Assembly (NCBI GenBank): GCA_965248915.1
Contig: CBDFLA010000006.1
Span: 1-7,866, forward strand
Direction of reading: 5' to 3'
DNA: 7,866 bases
Origin: CBDFLA01 sp965248915
GTDB lineage: Bacteria > Pseudomonadota > Alphaproteobacteria > M2410
The notes under the pieces are model-generated. The model ran no database searches. It was not told the DNA's origin and saw nothing but the letters and a program-made list of their open reading frames with translations. Both the position numbers and the translations under genes were made by a program. This document shows, piece by piece, positions 1 to 5,759 of this stretch. How positions within the stretch are numbered: position 1 is the first letter of the stretch; the number at the start of each line of letters is the position of its first letter.

Positions 1-310
1 CTGCGTTCACGGCCTTGCCGCCAATGGACACTGTGTTTTCAAGTGGACGGACACGATTGAAGTCGAACTGGTCTAGTTGCGGTTCAAGTCCAAAGGACCT
101 AATATATTCTGATAACCAGGCGGCATTCTCCAGATCACTCTCAGTTCCCGTTCTGTGAATGCCTTGCGCGGCATACTCCTTGATGGCTTTAGCGATCCTG
201 CTTTTCATTGTCTCTTCTCTGGCCAGTACACTTGTCACCGAAAGGGCGAATGGTGTCGCGGCGACGAGTTTCACAACCCCCCTTCTGGTAAGTTCGTGTC
301 TGTTGCTCAT
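1..310 (-). CDS. Putative exported M28-type zinc peptidase, N-terminal part only
   Basis: I read this gene directly on the minus strand. It has an ATG at 310-308 behind a good Shine-Dalgarno (GAGGAAG, about 6 bases upstream) and stays open for 103 codons to the window edge, so the C-terminus is missing. Residues 1-30 look like an export signal: a twin-arginine-like TRRGVVKL (residues 8-15), a modest hydrophobic stretch, then a possible cleavage site after SVLA (residues 27-30). The following part contains GIHRTGTESD and a run ending in FGLEP. I recognise this as similar to the start of M28-family zinc exopeptidases, which are secreted or periplasmic aminopeptidase-like enzymes. The zinc ligands and catalytic acid would lie beyond the window, so activity cannot be judged. 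The family call rests on recalled similarity of a short segment. The gene is separated from the upstream VOC gene by 173 bases and may have its own promoter. Confidence 0.55.
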   Translation of the reverse strand, partial: MSNRHELTRRGVVKLVAATPFALSVTSVLAREETMKSRIAKAIKEYAAQGIHRTGTESDLENAAWLSEYIRSFGLEPQLDQFDFNRVRPLENTVSIGGKAVNA

Positions 311-358
311 TATGTCTTCCTCACATTGGCGTTCGGGGAAGGATAGTGACATTGTACT

Positions 359-381
359 ATCGCTGCAATGAGCGCAGCGAT
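359..381. repeat. 8-bp perfect inverted repeat between VOC and peptidase genes
   Basis: The arms ATCGCTGC (359-366) and GCAGCGAT (374-381) flank a 7-base loop. No T-run follows on either strand, so it is a poor intrinsic terminator. On the minus strand the right arm overlaps a weak promoter-like pair, TTGCAG - 17 bases - TATCCT, pointing at the peptidase gene, so an operator role is possible. The rest of the 311-483 gap shows only an 11-base palindrome (GGCATGATGCC, 407-417). Confidence 0.3.
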
Positions 382-483
382 GTAAGAGGTGGGCGAGCGT
401 CTGCGCGGCATGATGCCTTGGATCTCAGAGCGCGCCATGGTGGACAAAGAGAAGAATTAGGGTCGCAGGTAGGAACTTTGTCG

Positions 484-855
484 CTACCGGTGTTGGTCAA
501 TCAAGATCTGGTTTCCATCCGGATCGGTCAACATCAGGCTGGCTGGTCCGGTGGTCGTCTCATCGGCTGCATTTGAAATCTCTATTCCATTCGATTTCAA
601 GTGTCGCTGGATGTCTCTAATGTCCACAAAAGTCTTGAGGTTTTTTCCCTCTTGGTCCCATCCTGGATTGAAAGTAAGGACGTTGTTGTCGAACATACCT
701 TGAAACAGCCCTATGACGTGCTGACCGTTTTTCATGATCAGCCAGTTTTGCGCTTCATCACCGCCAGAGACTTGAAATCCCAGCTTTTCATAGAATGTCT
801 TTGACGTCGCTATGTCTTTGACAGCCAAACTGATCGATAGTGCCCCAAGTTCCAT
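484..855 (-). CDS. Single-domain VOC (glyoxalase/bleomycin-resistance fold) family protein
   Basis: The product is 123 residues, the usual length of a one-domain vicinal oxygen chelate protein that dimerises to form two metal sites. Recognisable elements are an N-terminal strand leading to AVKDIATSKTFYEKLGF (about residues 11-27), the classic beta-alpha entry to the first half-module. A second half-module ends in LMLTDPDGNQILIDQ (about residues 107-121), the PDGN turn typical of the family. Members range from glyoxalase I and dioxygenases to drug-binding resistance proteins, and the sequence does not say which applies. Of the usual metal ligands I see no obvious His near the N-terminus, while a late acidic or His position is not clear, so a metal-free binding role is possible. 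The ATG has a Shine-Dalgarno (AAAGGTG) at good spacing. It lies 75 bases downstream of the membrane-protein gene on the same strand. Confidence 0.85.
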   Translation of the reverse strand: MELGALSISLAVKDIATSKTFYEKLGFQVSGGDEAQNWLIMKNGQHVIGLFQGMFDNNVLTFNPGWDQEGKNLKTFVDIRDIQRHLKSNGIEISNAADETTTGPASLMLTDPDGNQILIDQHR

Positions 856-930
856 GATTTCACCTTTCTTCTACGAGCCTATGGGAGAGGCTACATGCAT
901 CTGTTCGCTGCAGTCGTGGTAAGTTCGCAA

Positions 931-1338
931 TTACCGGCTGCGATTGGATAACCAAGAGCCCAGCAATCCTCCCATGAGCGCGAGACTTAGAGATCCGATC
1001 AGTTGAAGCGTCACCACTGATTGGCCTGCAGACAACGCGATCCCAAGTACAACATCGAAAAGTACATAAAAAAACCAAGTCTCGATTGCAGATGCGTAAG
1101 CACTTCGCGCGGAGTTGCGGCGCGCGCGAAAATAGGCGACCCCTAAGAAAAGTAATCCGCCACCAATAGGTGCGGTCCAGCCCGCAATGCCGGTCGCGGC
1201 CTCTTCGTAGTAGGCAGGTGGATGTCCAGGCTCAATGAATTCCGCAAACACAAACACTGCGACAATCACAATGGCAAAGTTGGCGGCCAATATGAGCAAC
1301 GCCGAAAGTGCATCTCTTAGATGTAATCCCATTCTCAT
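931..1338 (-). CDS. Small hypothetical four-helix membrane protein
   Basis: I do not recognise this 135-residue protein. It is strongly hydrophobic, with four likely membrane segments at about residues 10-35, 51-70, 86-105 and 108-130. The loop after segment 2 is very basic (RARRNSAR, residues 71-78) and so probably cytoplasmic; with the basic end SNRSR this puts both termini inside. Between segments 1 and 2 is a short acidic and Pro-rich loop (EPGHPPAYYEE, residues 36-46) that would then face the periplasm. The start is uncertain: ATG at 1338 and ATG at 1332 (M3) are both possible and neither has a clear Shine-Dalgarno. A TATAAA hexamer sits just upstream on the minus strand. The gene is divergent from the MmcQ-like gene and co-directional with the VOC gene. 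Continuous length and regular hydrophobic spacing argue for a real gene. Confidence 0.65.
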   Translation of the reverse strand: MRMGLHLRDALSALLILAANFAIVIVAVFVFAEFIEPGHPPAYYEEAATGIAGWTAPIGGGLLFLGVAYFRARRNSARSAYASAIETWFFYVLFDVVLGIALSAGQSVVTLQLIGSLSLALMGGLLGSWLSNRSR

Positions 1339-1417
1339 AGTTTATACAGCATAGGTTGGGTGGTCCGGTGTGGCAAGATAGCTTGACGGGTTTGCACAAG
1401 CAGCATAGCGTTTTGTT
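1339..1417. promoter_or_regulatory. Divergent intergenic region
   Basis: This 79-base spacer separates the minus-strand membrane gene from the plus-strand MmcQ-like gene, so promoters in both directions must lie here or within the genes. On the plus strand a TTGACG hexamer (1383-1388) resembles a -35 element, but the hexamer at the right distance (TAGCGT, 1406-1411) is a poor -10. On the minus strand TATAAA lies only about 2 bases before the upstream start codon, which would fit a very short leader. Nothing else was found. Confidence 0.3.
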
Positions 1418-1762
1418 ATGGTGACCGGACAGGAATTAAGACGCATAGCGCTTTCGTTTCCTCATGCTGAGGAAAAACCGCATTTCGAGCGCACCAGTTT
1501 TCGGGTCCATGCGCCGAAGGGGAAGATATTCGCAAGCATGCCTGCAGATGAAGAGAGCGCAAACTTGATGCTAAGCAGAGAAGAACAATCCATTCTTTGT
1601 GCGTCCGAACCGACAATCTTCTCACCGATTCCAAACAAATGGGGCGAGAAGGGAGCGACGACGATGGTCCTCGCCAACGCAGATGAAGTCACGTTGCGTT
1701 CGGCCTTACAGATGTCTTGGAAGCGCGCCGCGTCAGAAAAACTATGGTTGTTGCTTGAATAG
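1418..1762 (+). CDS. MmcQ/YjbR family protein (DUF419, CyaY-like fold)
   Basis: The 114-residue product matches the usual length of the MmcQ/YjbR family. Typical features are a first helix ending in ALSFPHAEEKPHFERTSFRV (about residues 11-30), where the E-E-K-x-H-F stretch is a family signature. It is followed by KIFASM (residues 36-41), a helix with the sequence REEQSIL, then PNKWGEKGATTMVL (about residues 72-85), with the conserved W-G-x-K-G turn. Proteins of this family have a frataxin-like or double-wing fold and are often labelled DNA-binding, but their cellular role is not established. Start choice: ATG at 1418 is directly followed by an in-frame GTG at 1421, and neither has a strong Shine-Dalgarno. 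It ends 239 bases before the chosen start of the RelA/SpoT-like gene and no functional link to it is evident. Confidence 0.85.
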   Translation: MVTGQELRRIALSFPHAEEKPHFERTSFRVHAPKGKIFASMPADEESANLMLSREEQSILCASEPTIFSPIPNKWGEKGATTMVLANADEVTLRSALQMSWKRAASEKLWLLLE

Positions 1763-1779
1763 TTGACCGGACATTGCCT

Positions 1780-1861
1780 GCTTCAATCTCAATCTGTCCT
1801 TGCTGTTGGTTTGCATGAATGGCAGCTCTGACAAGGCATGAGTCATCTCATAGATTGAAGC
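1780..1861. repeat. 10-bp inverted repeat with nested shorter repeat in the gap before the RelA/SpoT-like gene
   Basis: GCTTCAATCT (1780-1789) and AGATTGAAGC (1852-1861) are perfect reverse complements 62 bases apart. Inside them CCTTG (1798-1802) can pair with CAAGG (1832-1836), so a nested stem-loop of about 82 bases is possible. No T-run follows. A pairing of this size within 100 bases is expected close to once by chance in a window this long, so it is recorded with low weight. Confidence 0.3.
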
Positions 1862-1942
1862 CATTGATCTCCAAATGGCAACCGCTTCCGTCCAAACGCT
1901 AGCCTCCACCCAAGTGTTTTGTGGATAAGTATCCACAATCGC

Positions 1943-1971
1943 TTGCAAATGTTCCCGATACGTTCTATATC
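1943..1971 (+). promoter_or_regulatory. Possible sigma70-type promoter for the RelA/SpoT-like gene
   Basis: TTGCAA (1943-1948) and TATATC (1966-1971) are separated by 17 bases, each matching 4 of 6 consensus positions. A transcript would begin near 1978, leaving a leader of about 24 bases before the ATG at 2002. This placement agrees with the ATG rather than the upstream GTG at 1921 as the start codon. Confidence 0.3.
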
Positions 1972-2001
1972 AGATTAGTTTGGCAATGGGTCGGGAAGGC
2001 A

Positions 2002-3159
2002 ATGGGAAAACACGAGGAATTTCAACATAGTATCGCTTGTGTGAGAAGTGCAGGAAGGGCGCTTGCTGGTGATCTGATTTGGTCCACAGATAACCGGGAA
2101 GAAATCCTGAGAGTTTTCAAAGTTGCAGAAGATTGGCGCACCTCCCATAGCCATCCGATGACGTCAATGAGAATCAGCTTGGATGCAAAACGTCGCAAAC
2201 TCGAAGTCGACGGAATCACGGTTTCTCGATTGAAGCGTATGCGCTCAATTAGAAAGAAACTCGAAAGAACAAGTTTGAGACTGAACCAAATTCAGGACTT
2301 AGCGGGCTGTCGCTCTGTAGTAACTTCTATCTCGGATGTCGAGACACTTAGTCGGGCTTTTTGTGAAGAAACGCGTCACGATTTCTACAAGGTCGATGAC
2401 TACATTCTGAACCCACGTGACAGTGGCTATCGTTCAAGACATTTGGTCTTCGAATTCAATGGCAATGATGAACAAGAGGTGTTCAATGGCAGACGGATCG
2501 AGATCCAGGTTAGAACGCGATTACAACACTCTTGGGCAACCGCAGTTGAGGTCGTAGGTACGTTTCTCGGGGAAGACCTGAAAGCCAGTGAAGGTAGTTC
2601 AGATTGGTTGAGATTGTTTCAGCTGGTTTCGTGCGAGTTTGCTCGAACTGAAGATTGCCCGTACTTAAGGGGAATGCCTGAAGGCAATTTGGTTAGGGAG
2701 GAAATTAGGGACATTGATAGTCGACTGGGCGCGACCGCCATGCTGGAAAACATTCGATACGCTTACTTTAAGACCGACTCGCTACATCGAGATCGATACC
2801 ATAGACCGAAATATTATTTGATCCAGTACAACAAAGAGGATCAGACTGTGTCAGTAAATAGCTTCGATCATTCATCTCTTGGCACTCGAGAGTATGGGCG
2901 AGCTGAGCAAATGAGCAATGAATATCCGGACCGCAAGATCGATGCCGTGCTGGTGGAGGCGGACAAGATTGAAACAGTCAAAGAGGCTTTTCCAAATTAT
3001 TTCGGTGACGTTTCTGTATTCAATAAGAATCTCAAGAGGCTCACTAAGGGAGACGATGCGATTGAATTTAAACAACCTCCAAAAATGGCCGCACCACCGC
3101 GCACAGTGGAACCGCCCGACCTGAGCTGGTTCTACCAACCCAGACGCCGAAAGTGGTAG
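2002..3159 (+). CDS. RelA/SpoT-fold nucleotidyltransferase, single synthetase domain with long C-terminal extension
   Basis: RelA/SpoT synthetase-fold enzymes transfer pyrophosphate from ATP to GTP/GDP, making (p)ppGpp; some relatives are toxins that modify ATP or tRNA ends. Numbering from ATG 2002 (385 residues), the core shows WRTSHSHP, a basic SRLKRMRSIRKKL (about 75-87), QDLAGCR with the conserved Asp (98-104), DYILNPRDSGYRSRHL (133-148) and EIQVRTRLQHSWATAVE (167-183). These are the positions of the ATP/GTP-binding and metal-binding residues, and they look intact. There is no HD hydrolase, TGS or ACT domain. The last roughly 190 residues are an uncharacterised extension with a Pro-rich, basic tail. 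The ORF is open from GTG 1921, but family members begin shortly before an A-G-x-A-L stretch, and GGGAAGG precedes ATG 2002, so I prefer ATG. The next gene begins 7 bases after the stop. GC is low compared with leuA. Small-alarmone synthetase or a toxin-like role are both possible. Confidence 0.85.
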   Translation: MGKHEEFQHSIACVRSAGRALAGDLIWSTDNREEILRVFKVAEDWRTSHSHPMTSMRISLDAKRRKLEVDGITVSRLKRMRSIRKKLERTSLRLNQIQDLAGCRSVVTSISDVETLSRAFCEETRHDFYKVDDYILNPRDSGYRSRHLVFEFNGNDEQEVFNGRRIEIQVRTRLQHSWATAVEVVGTFLGEDLKASEGSSDWLRLFQLVSCEFARTEDCPYLRGMPEGNLVREEIRDIDSRLGATAMLENIRYAYFKTDSLHRDRYHRPKYYLIQYNKEDQTVSVNSFDHSSLGTREYGRAEQMSNEYPDRKIDAVLVEADKIETVKEAFPNYFGDVSVFNKNLKRLTKGDDAIEFKQPPKMAAPPRTVEPPDLSWFYQPRRRKW

Positions 3160-3166
3160 TAAGGTC

Positions 3167-3748
3167 TTGTGGAGAGAAAACAGTCCGTTAGCCAAAAGTG
3201 GATATCTAATAGTGAGACAGCCATCCAGATTTATTCCGAAACTTGGGGATATCGAAGATTTCTCTCCAAACAAAATGCCAATTGTTGTCGCATTTGCGGT
3301 GGCTGTTTCATGCTTAGTGTATTTTTTGTGGGCTGAACCCGCCCCTACATTAGGCATTGTTGGGTCAGTTGTCCTCATAACGGTCATTATCAACGTTAAA
3401 GACCGCCTTCATTATCGAAAGCTGTTTCAAGGTCGCGAAGCTGAGAACCTCTGCACATTTGCGCGAGATTTTGACGTAAGAAAAATTGATACTTGGATTG
3501 TCAGAGGCACTTTTGAGGAGTTGCAAGGGTACGGTGGTTCGAAAGGTAGATTGGTCCCCATAAGGGCAAGCGATAATTTATTTGACGATCTTCTTCTGGA
3601 TTGGGACGACGTTGAAGATGTAGCCTTCATCATCGCCAAACGTGCTGGCCGAAGTATGGACGATTTGGAATCGAACCCACTCTTTGGCAAGGTTACGACT
3701 GTCGAAGAGTTGGTCTTGTTCATGAATGGCCAGGCCAGGATTGATTAA
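3167..3748 (+). CDS. Two-helix membrane protein with degenerate acyl-carrier-protein-like tail
   Basis: I cannot name this family. Numbering from the TTG at 3167 (193 residues), there are two membrane segments at about 38-56 and 61-77, then a soluble tail of about 115 residues. The tail reads like an acyl carrier protein: helix IDTWIVRGTFEELQ (107-120), SDNLFDDLLLDWDDVEDVA (135-153) matching the pattern around the carrier DSL motif, and VTTVEELVLFM (176-186) matching the last helix. The serine that would carry phosphopantetheine is replaced by Trp146, so it probably cannot hold an acyl chain. It also recalls the ACP-like DUF1493 proteins, which share a D-x-D-D at this place. Start codon is uncertain: TTG 3167 has AAGG just upstream; GTG 3212 and ATG 3275 are alternatives without clear Shine-Dalgarno sites. 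The 7-base gap implies co-transcription and probably a joint function with the RelA/SpoT-like gene. Confidence 0.7.
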   Translation: MWRENSPLAKSGYLIVRQPSRFIPKLGDIEDFSPNKMPIVVAFAVAVSCLVYFLWAEPAPTLGIVGSVVLITVIINVKDRLHYRKLFQGREAENLCTFARDFDVRKIDTWIVRGTFEELQGYGGSKGRLVPIRASDNLFDDLLLDWDDVEDVAFIIAKRAGRSMDDLESNPLFGKVTTVEELVLFMNGQARID

Positions 3749-3762
3749 TCCATGTCCGGGTT

Positions 3763-3790
3763 GGGTCAACGTGCCTGACCCTCTTTCTTC
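3763..3790 (+). terminator. Probable intrinsic terminator of the RelA/SpoT-like two-gene unit
   Basis: GGGTCA (3763-3768) and TGACCC (3776-3781) form a perfect 6-bp stem with a 7-base loop, followed at once by TCTTTCTTC (3782-3790). It lies 14 bases after the stop codon of the membrane-protein gene. The stem is short but the position and T-rich tail fit. Confidence 0.55.
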
Positions 3791-3858
3791 GAATCTCTCA
3801 ACCTCTCCGCTTGTTTGTTCAAGATGAAGCGTCTATTGATGGGACTTGGACCGCAGGC

Positions 3859-3873
3859 TTAAGGATGCGTTAA
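3859..3873. promoter_or_regulatory. CtrA-type box (TTAA-N7-TTAA) upstream of the leu leader
   Basis: TTAAGGATGCGTTAA is an exact match to the TTAA-N7-TTAA core recognised by CtrA, the alphaproteobacterial cell-cycle response regulator; the frequent following C is a G here. It also forms a TTAAGG direct repeat at 11-base spacing. It lies 47 bases before the leader ORF start and sits in the loop of an 8-bp inverted repeat (3853-3860 with 3898-3905). Chance of one such box in a window of this size is roughly one in eight. Confidence 0.4.
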
Positions 3874-3919
3874 GGCATGACGCGGCAAGAATAGACCAAG
3901 CCTGCAACAGGAAATTGAG

Positions 3920-4036
3920 ATGACGCACGGATCAAACATGATCGAGATTGACGCCCGGCCCCTTGGGACCGGCCCGCGTCTGCGCCTCATTCCTTCTGAT
4001 CTTCTTCCAAGGCTCCTTCTCCTTATGTGCCCCTAG
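3920..4036 (+). CDS. leuL: Leucine-rich leader peptide for leuA
   Basis: This ORF of 38 codons was found by reading the leuA upstream region. It has its own Shine-Dalgarno (AGGAA, 3909-3913, 6 bases before ATG 3920) and stops at TAG 4034-4036, 92 bases before leuA. Nine of 38 residues are Leu, with six packed into the last third (SDLLPRLLLLM, residues 26-36), as expected of a peptide whose translation senses charged tRNA-Leu. Leader-peptide attenuation of leucine and branched-chain operons is well known in proteobacteria. The codons in the cluster are all CTT or CTC. The region has no other gene-like coding. The product is probably not functional as a protein. Confidence 0.75.
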   Translation: MTHGSNMIEIDARPLGTGPRLRLIPSDLLPRLLLLMCP

Positions 4037-4130
4037 GCACCTTCTTGGCTTTTCAACAGTGATGGCCGGGTGACTAGGGGAGGCAAAGAGACCGAACCCC
4101 AGCAATTCCAGTATTTTGTGAGAAGAAGAT
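3954..4130 (+). promoter_or_regulatory. Predicted leu attenuator: alternative pairings in the leuA leader RNA
   Basis: Several pairings can be seen by eye. CCCGGCC (3954-3960) can pair with GGCCGGG (4064-4070). CCCCTAG (4030-4036, over the leader stop) can pair with CTAGGGG (4074-4080), and these two cross, so they exclude each other. GGGG (4077-4080) can instead pair with CCCC (4097-4100) around an inner GG/CC. GTGCC (4027-4031) and GGCAC (4036-4040) form a small hairpin. ATCTTCTTC (3999-4007, leader Leu codons) is complementary over 9 bases to GAAGAAGAT (4122-4130), which includes the leuA ribosome-binding site and the first two bases of its ATG. Only four-base T-runs occur (4050-4053 and 4113-4116), so control of translation may matter as much as transcription termination. 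Confidence 0.5.
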
Positions 4131-5712
4131 GAACACCTCAGACAAATCTAAAGACCCATCCAACCGCGTTGTCATATTCGACACCACTTTGCGTGACGGT
4201 GAACAATCGCCGGGCGCGTCCATGAACCTGACCGAGAAGTTGCGCATTGCAGAGATGCTCGAAGCGCTCGGCGTTGATGTGATCGAGGCCGGTTTTCCCA
4301 TTGCCTCTAACGGCGACTTCGAAGCGGTGCGCGAAATTGCAAAAGTTGTCCGCACGCCGGTGATCTGCGGGCTCGCCAGGTCCGGTGTGAAAGACATTGA
4401 ACGGGCGGCGGAAGCGCTTCGCGATGCGGAACGCAAACGCATCCACACTTTTATCTCCACCAGTCCTGTGCACATGAAGCACAAGCTGCAAATGGAGCCT
4501 GAACAAGTGCTCGAGGCCATCATCGGCAGCGTGACCCATGCGCGTAATCTCGTTGACGATGTGGAGTGGTCGCCGGAGGATGCGACGCGGACCGACGCTG
4601 ATTTTCTCTGTCGGTGTGTCGAAGGGGCCATCAAATGCGGTGCCACCACCATCAACATTCCAGACACGGTGGGTTACAGCGTACCGTCTGAATATGGCGC
4701 GCTCATCACCATGTTGCGGGAGCGGGTGCCGAATATGGACCAAGCGGTGCTCTCGACCCATTGCCACAATGATTTAGGGCTCGCGGTGGCGAACTCACTG
4801 GCCGGTGTCGATGCAGGAGCCCGGCAAGTGGAGTGCACCATTAACGGATTGGGCGAGCGGGCCGGTAACGCGGCCATGGAAGAAGTGGTCATGGCGCTCA
4901 AGACGCGGTCCGACGCCATGCCTTATGAGACGGGTATCGATACCACCGCGATCTCAAAAACTTCAAAGCTGGTGTCGACGGTGACTGGTTTCCCGGTGCA
5001 GTACAACAAGGCCATTGTGGGCAAGAACGCTTTCGCCCATGAATCTGGCATCCACCAGGACGGGATGCTCAAGAACAACCAGACTTATGAGATCATGACG
5101 CCTGAAAGCGTCGGCGTGAATGAGACATCGTTGGTTCTGGGTAAGCTCTCAGGGCGACATGCCTTCCGTAACAAGCTGGAGGAGCTTGGCTATTCTCTGG
5201 GCGAGAATGCGGTCAATGATGCCTTCAAGCGGTTTAAAGATCTGGCGGACAAGAAGCGCGAAGTGTTTGAGGATGACATTATCGCGCTGGTCGATGATGA
5301 GGTGCTGCGTGATTATGGCAGGGTCTCTGTCCAGTTCTTGCGGATCATCGCCGGAACTGGCGGGCCGCAAGAGGCCACCTTGCGCCTTGAAGTGGACGGG
5401 GAAGTGCGCGAGACCACGGCGACGGGAGACGGGCCTGTCGATGCCATTTTTAAGGCCATTCGCGCATTGGTGCCCCATGACGCCCGGCTTGAACTCTACC
5501 AGGCGCATGCGGTCACAGGCGGCACGGATGCTCAAGCAGAAGTGAGTGTACGGCTCGAGGAAAACGGCGAGATTGTCTTGGGGCTTGGTGCTGATACGGA
5601 TACACTTGTGGCAACTGCGCGGGCTTATGTGAACGCGCTCAATCGACTTTTGATCAAGCGCGACCGGACCGCGCCCCCTGAATTGAACCTCGAGGCTCAA
5701 TCAGGCGTCTAG
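4129..5712 (+). CDS. leuA: 2-isopropylmalate synthase
   Basis: LeuA condenses acetyl-CoA with 2-oxoisovalerate to 2-isopropylmalate, the first committed step of leucine synthesis, in the cytoplasm. The 527-residue product has the full family layout. The TIM-barrel catalytic domain opens with DTTLRDGEQSPG (residues 18-29), carrying the catalytic Arg and metal-binding Asp. STHCHNDLGLAVANSL follows, with metal ligands His211 and His213, then the HESGIHQDG segment (304-312) of the linker. The C-terminal part, from about residue 400, is the LeuA dimer/regulatory domain that mediates leucine feedback inhibition; its Gly-rich start and GDGPVDAIFKAI stretch are typical. Start ATG 4129 has only a weak purine-rich site (GAGAAGAAG), which may be deliberate given its pairing with the leader. 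Related enzymes (citramalate or homocitrate synthase) are less likely from overall length and context with a Leu leader. Confidence 0.96.
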   Translation: MNTSDKSKDPSNRVVIFDTTLRDGEQSPGASMNLTEKLRIAEMLEALGVDVIEAGFPIASNGDFEAVREIAKVVRTPVICGLARSGVKDIERAAEALRDAERKRIHTFISTSPVHMKHKLQMEPEQVLEAIIGSVTHARNLVDDVEWSPEDATRTDADFLCRCVEGAIKCGATTINIPDTVGYSVPSEYGALITMLRERVPNMDQAVLSTHCHNDLGLAVANSLAGVDAGARQVECTINGLGERAGNAAMEEVVMALKTRSDAMPYETGIDTTAISKTSKLVSTVTGFPVQYNKAIVGKNAFAHESGIHQDGMLKNNQTYEIMTPESVGVNETSLVLGKLSGRHAFRNKLEELGYSLGENAVNDAFKRFKDLADKKREVFEDDIIALVDDEVLRDYGRVSVQFLRIIAGTGGPQEATLRLEVDGEVRETTATGDGPVDAIFKAIRALVPHDARLELYQAHAVTGGTDAQAEVSVRLEENGEIVLGLGADTDTLVATARAYVNALNRLLIKRDRTAPPELNLEAQSGV

Positions 5713-5759
5713 CAAAAGTCGGCAAACCCAGATGGGAATTGCAAAAAAATGCTGATTCG

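Noticed and set aside
1422..1773. TGACCGGACA direct repeat at 1422-1431 and 1764-1773, bracketing the MmcQ/YjbR-like gene
   Set aside because: A pair of identical 10-mers is expected by chance about 30 times in a window this size, and there are no other signs of a mobile unit; the first copy lies inside the coding sequence.
1742..1948. Minus-strand ORF of 68 codons across the gap before the RelA/SpoT-like gene
   Set aside because: It needs a TTG start, overlaps genes at both ends, has no visible Shine-Dalgarno and resembles no family I know; it also runs through an inverted repeat.
3782..3800. TTCGAATC, reminiscent of a tRNA T-loop and attachment site
   Set aside because: No matching T-stem, acceptor stem or cloverleaf can be drawn around it, and it lies in the terminator tail.
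4074..4767. Long minus-strand ORFs opposite leuA
   Set aside because: They are reading-frame shadows of a well-conserved gene; the translations are rich in Arg/Ser/His and match no family.
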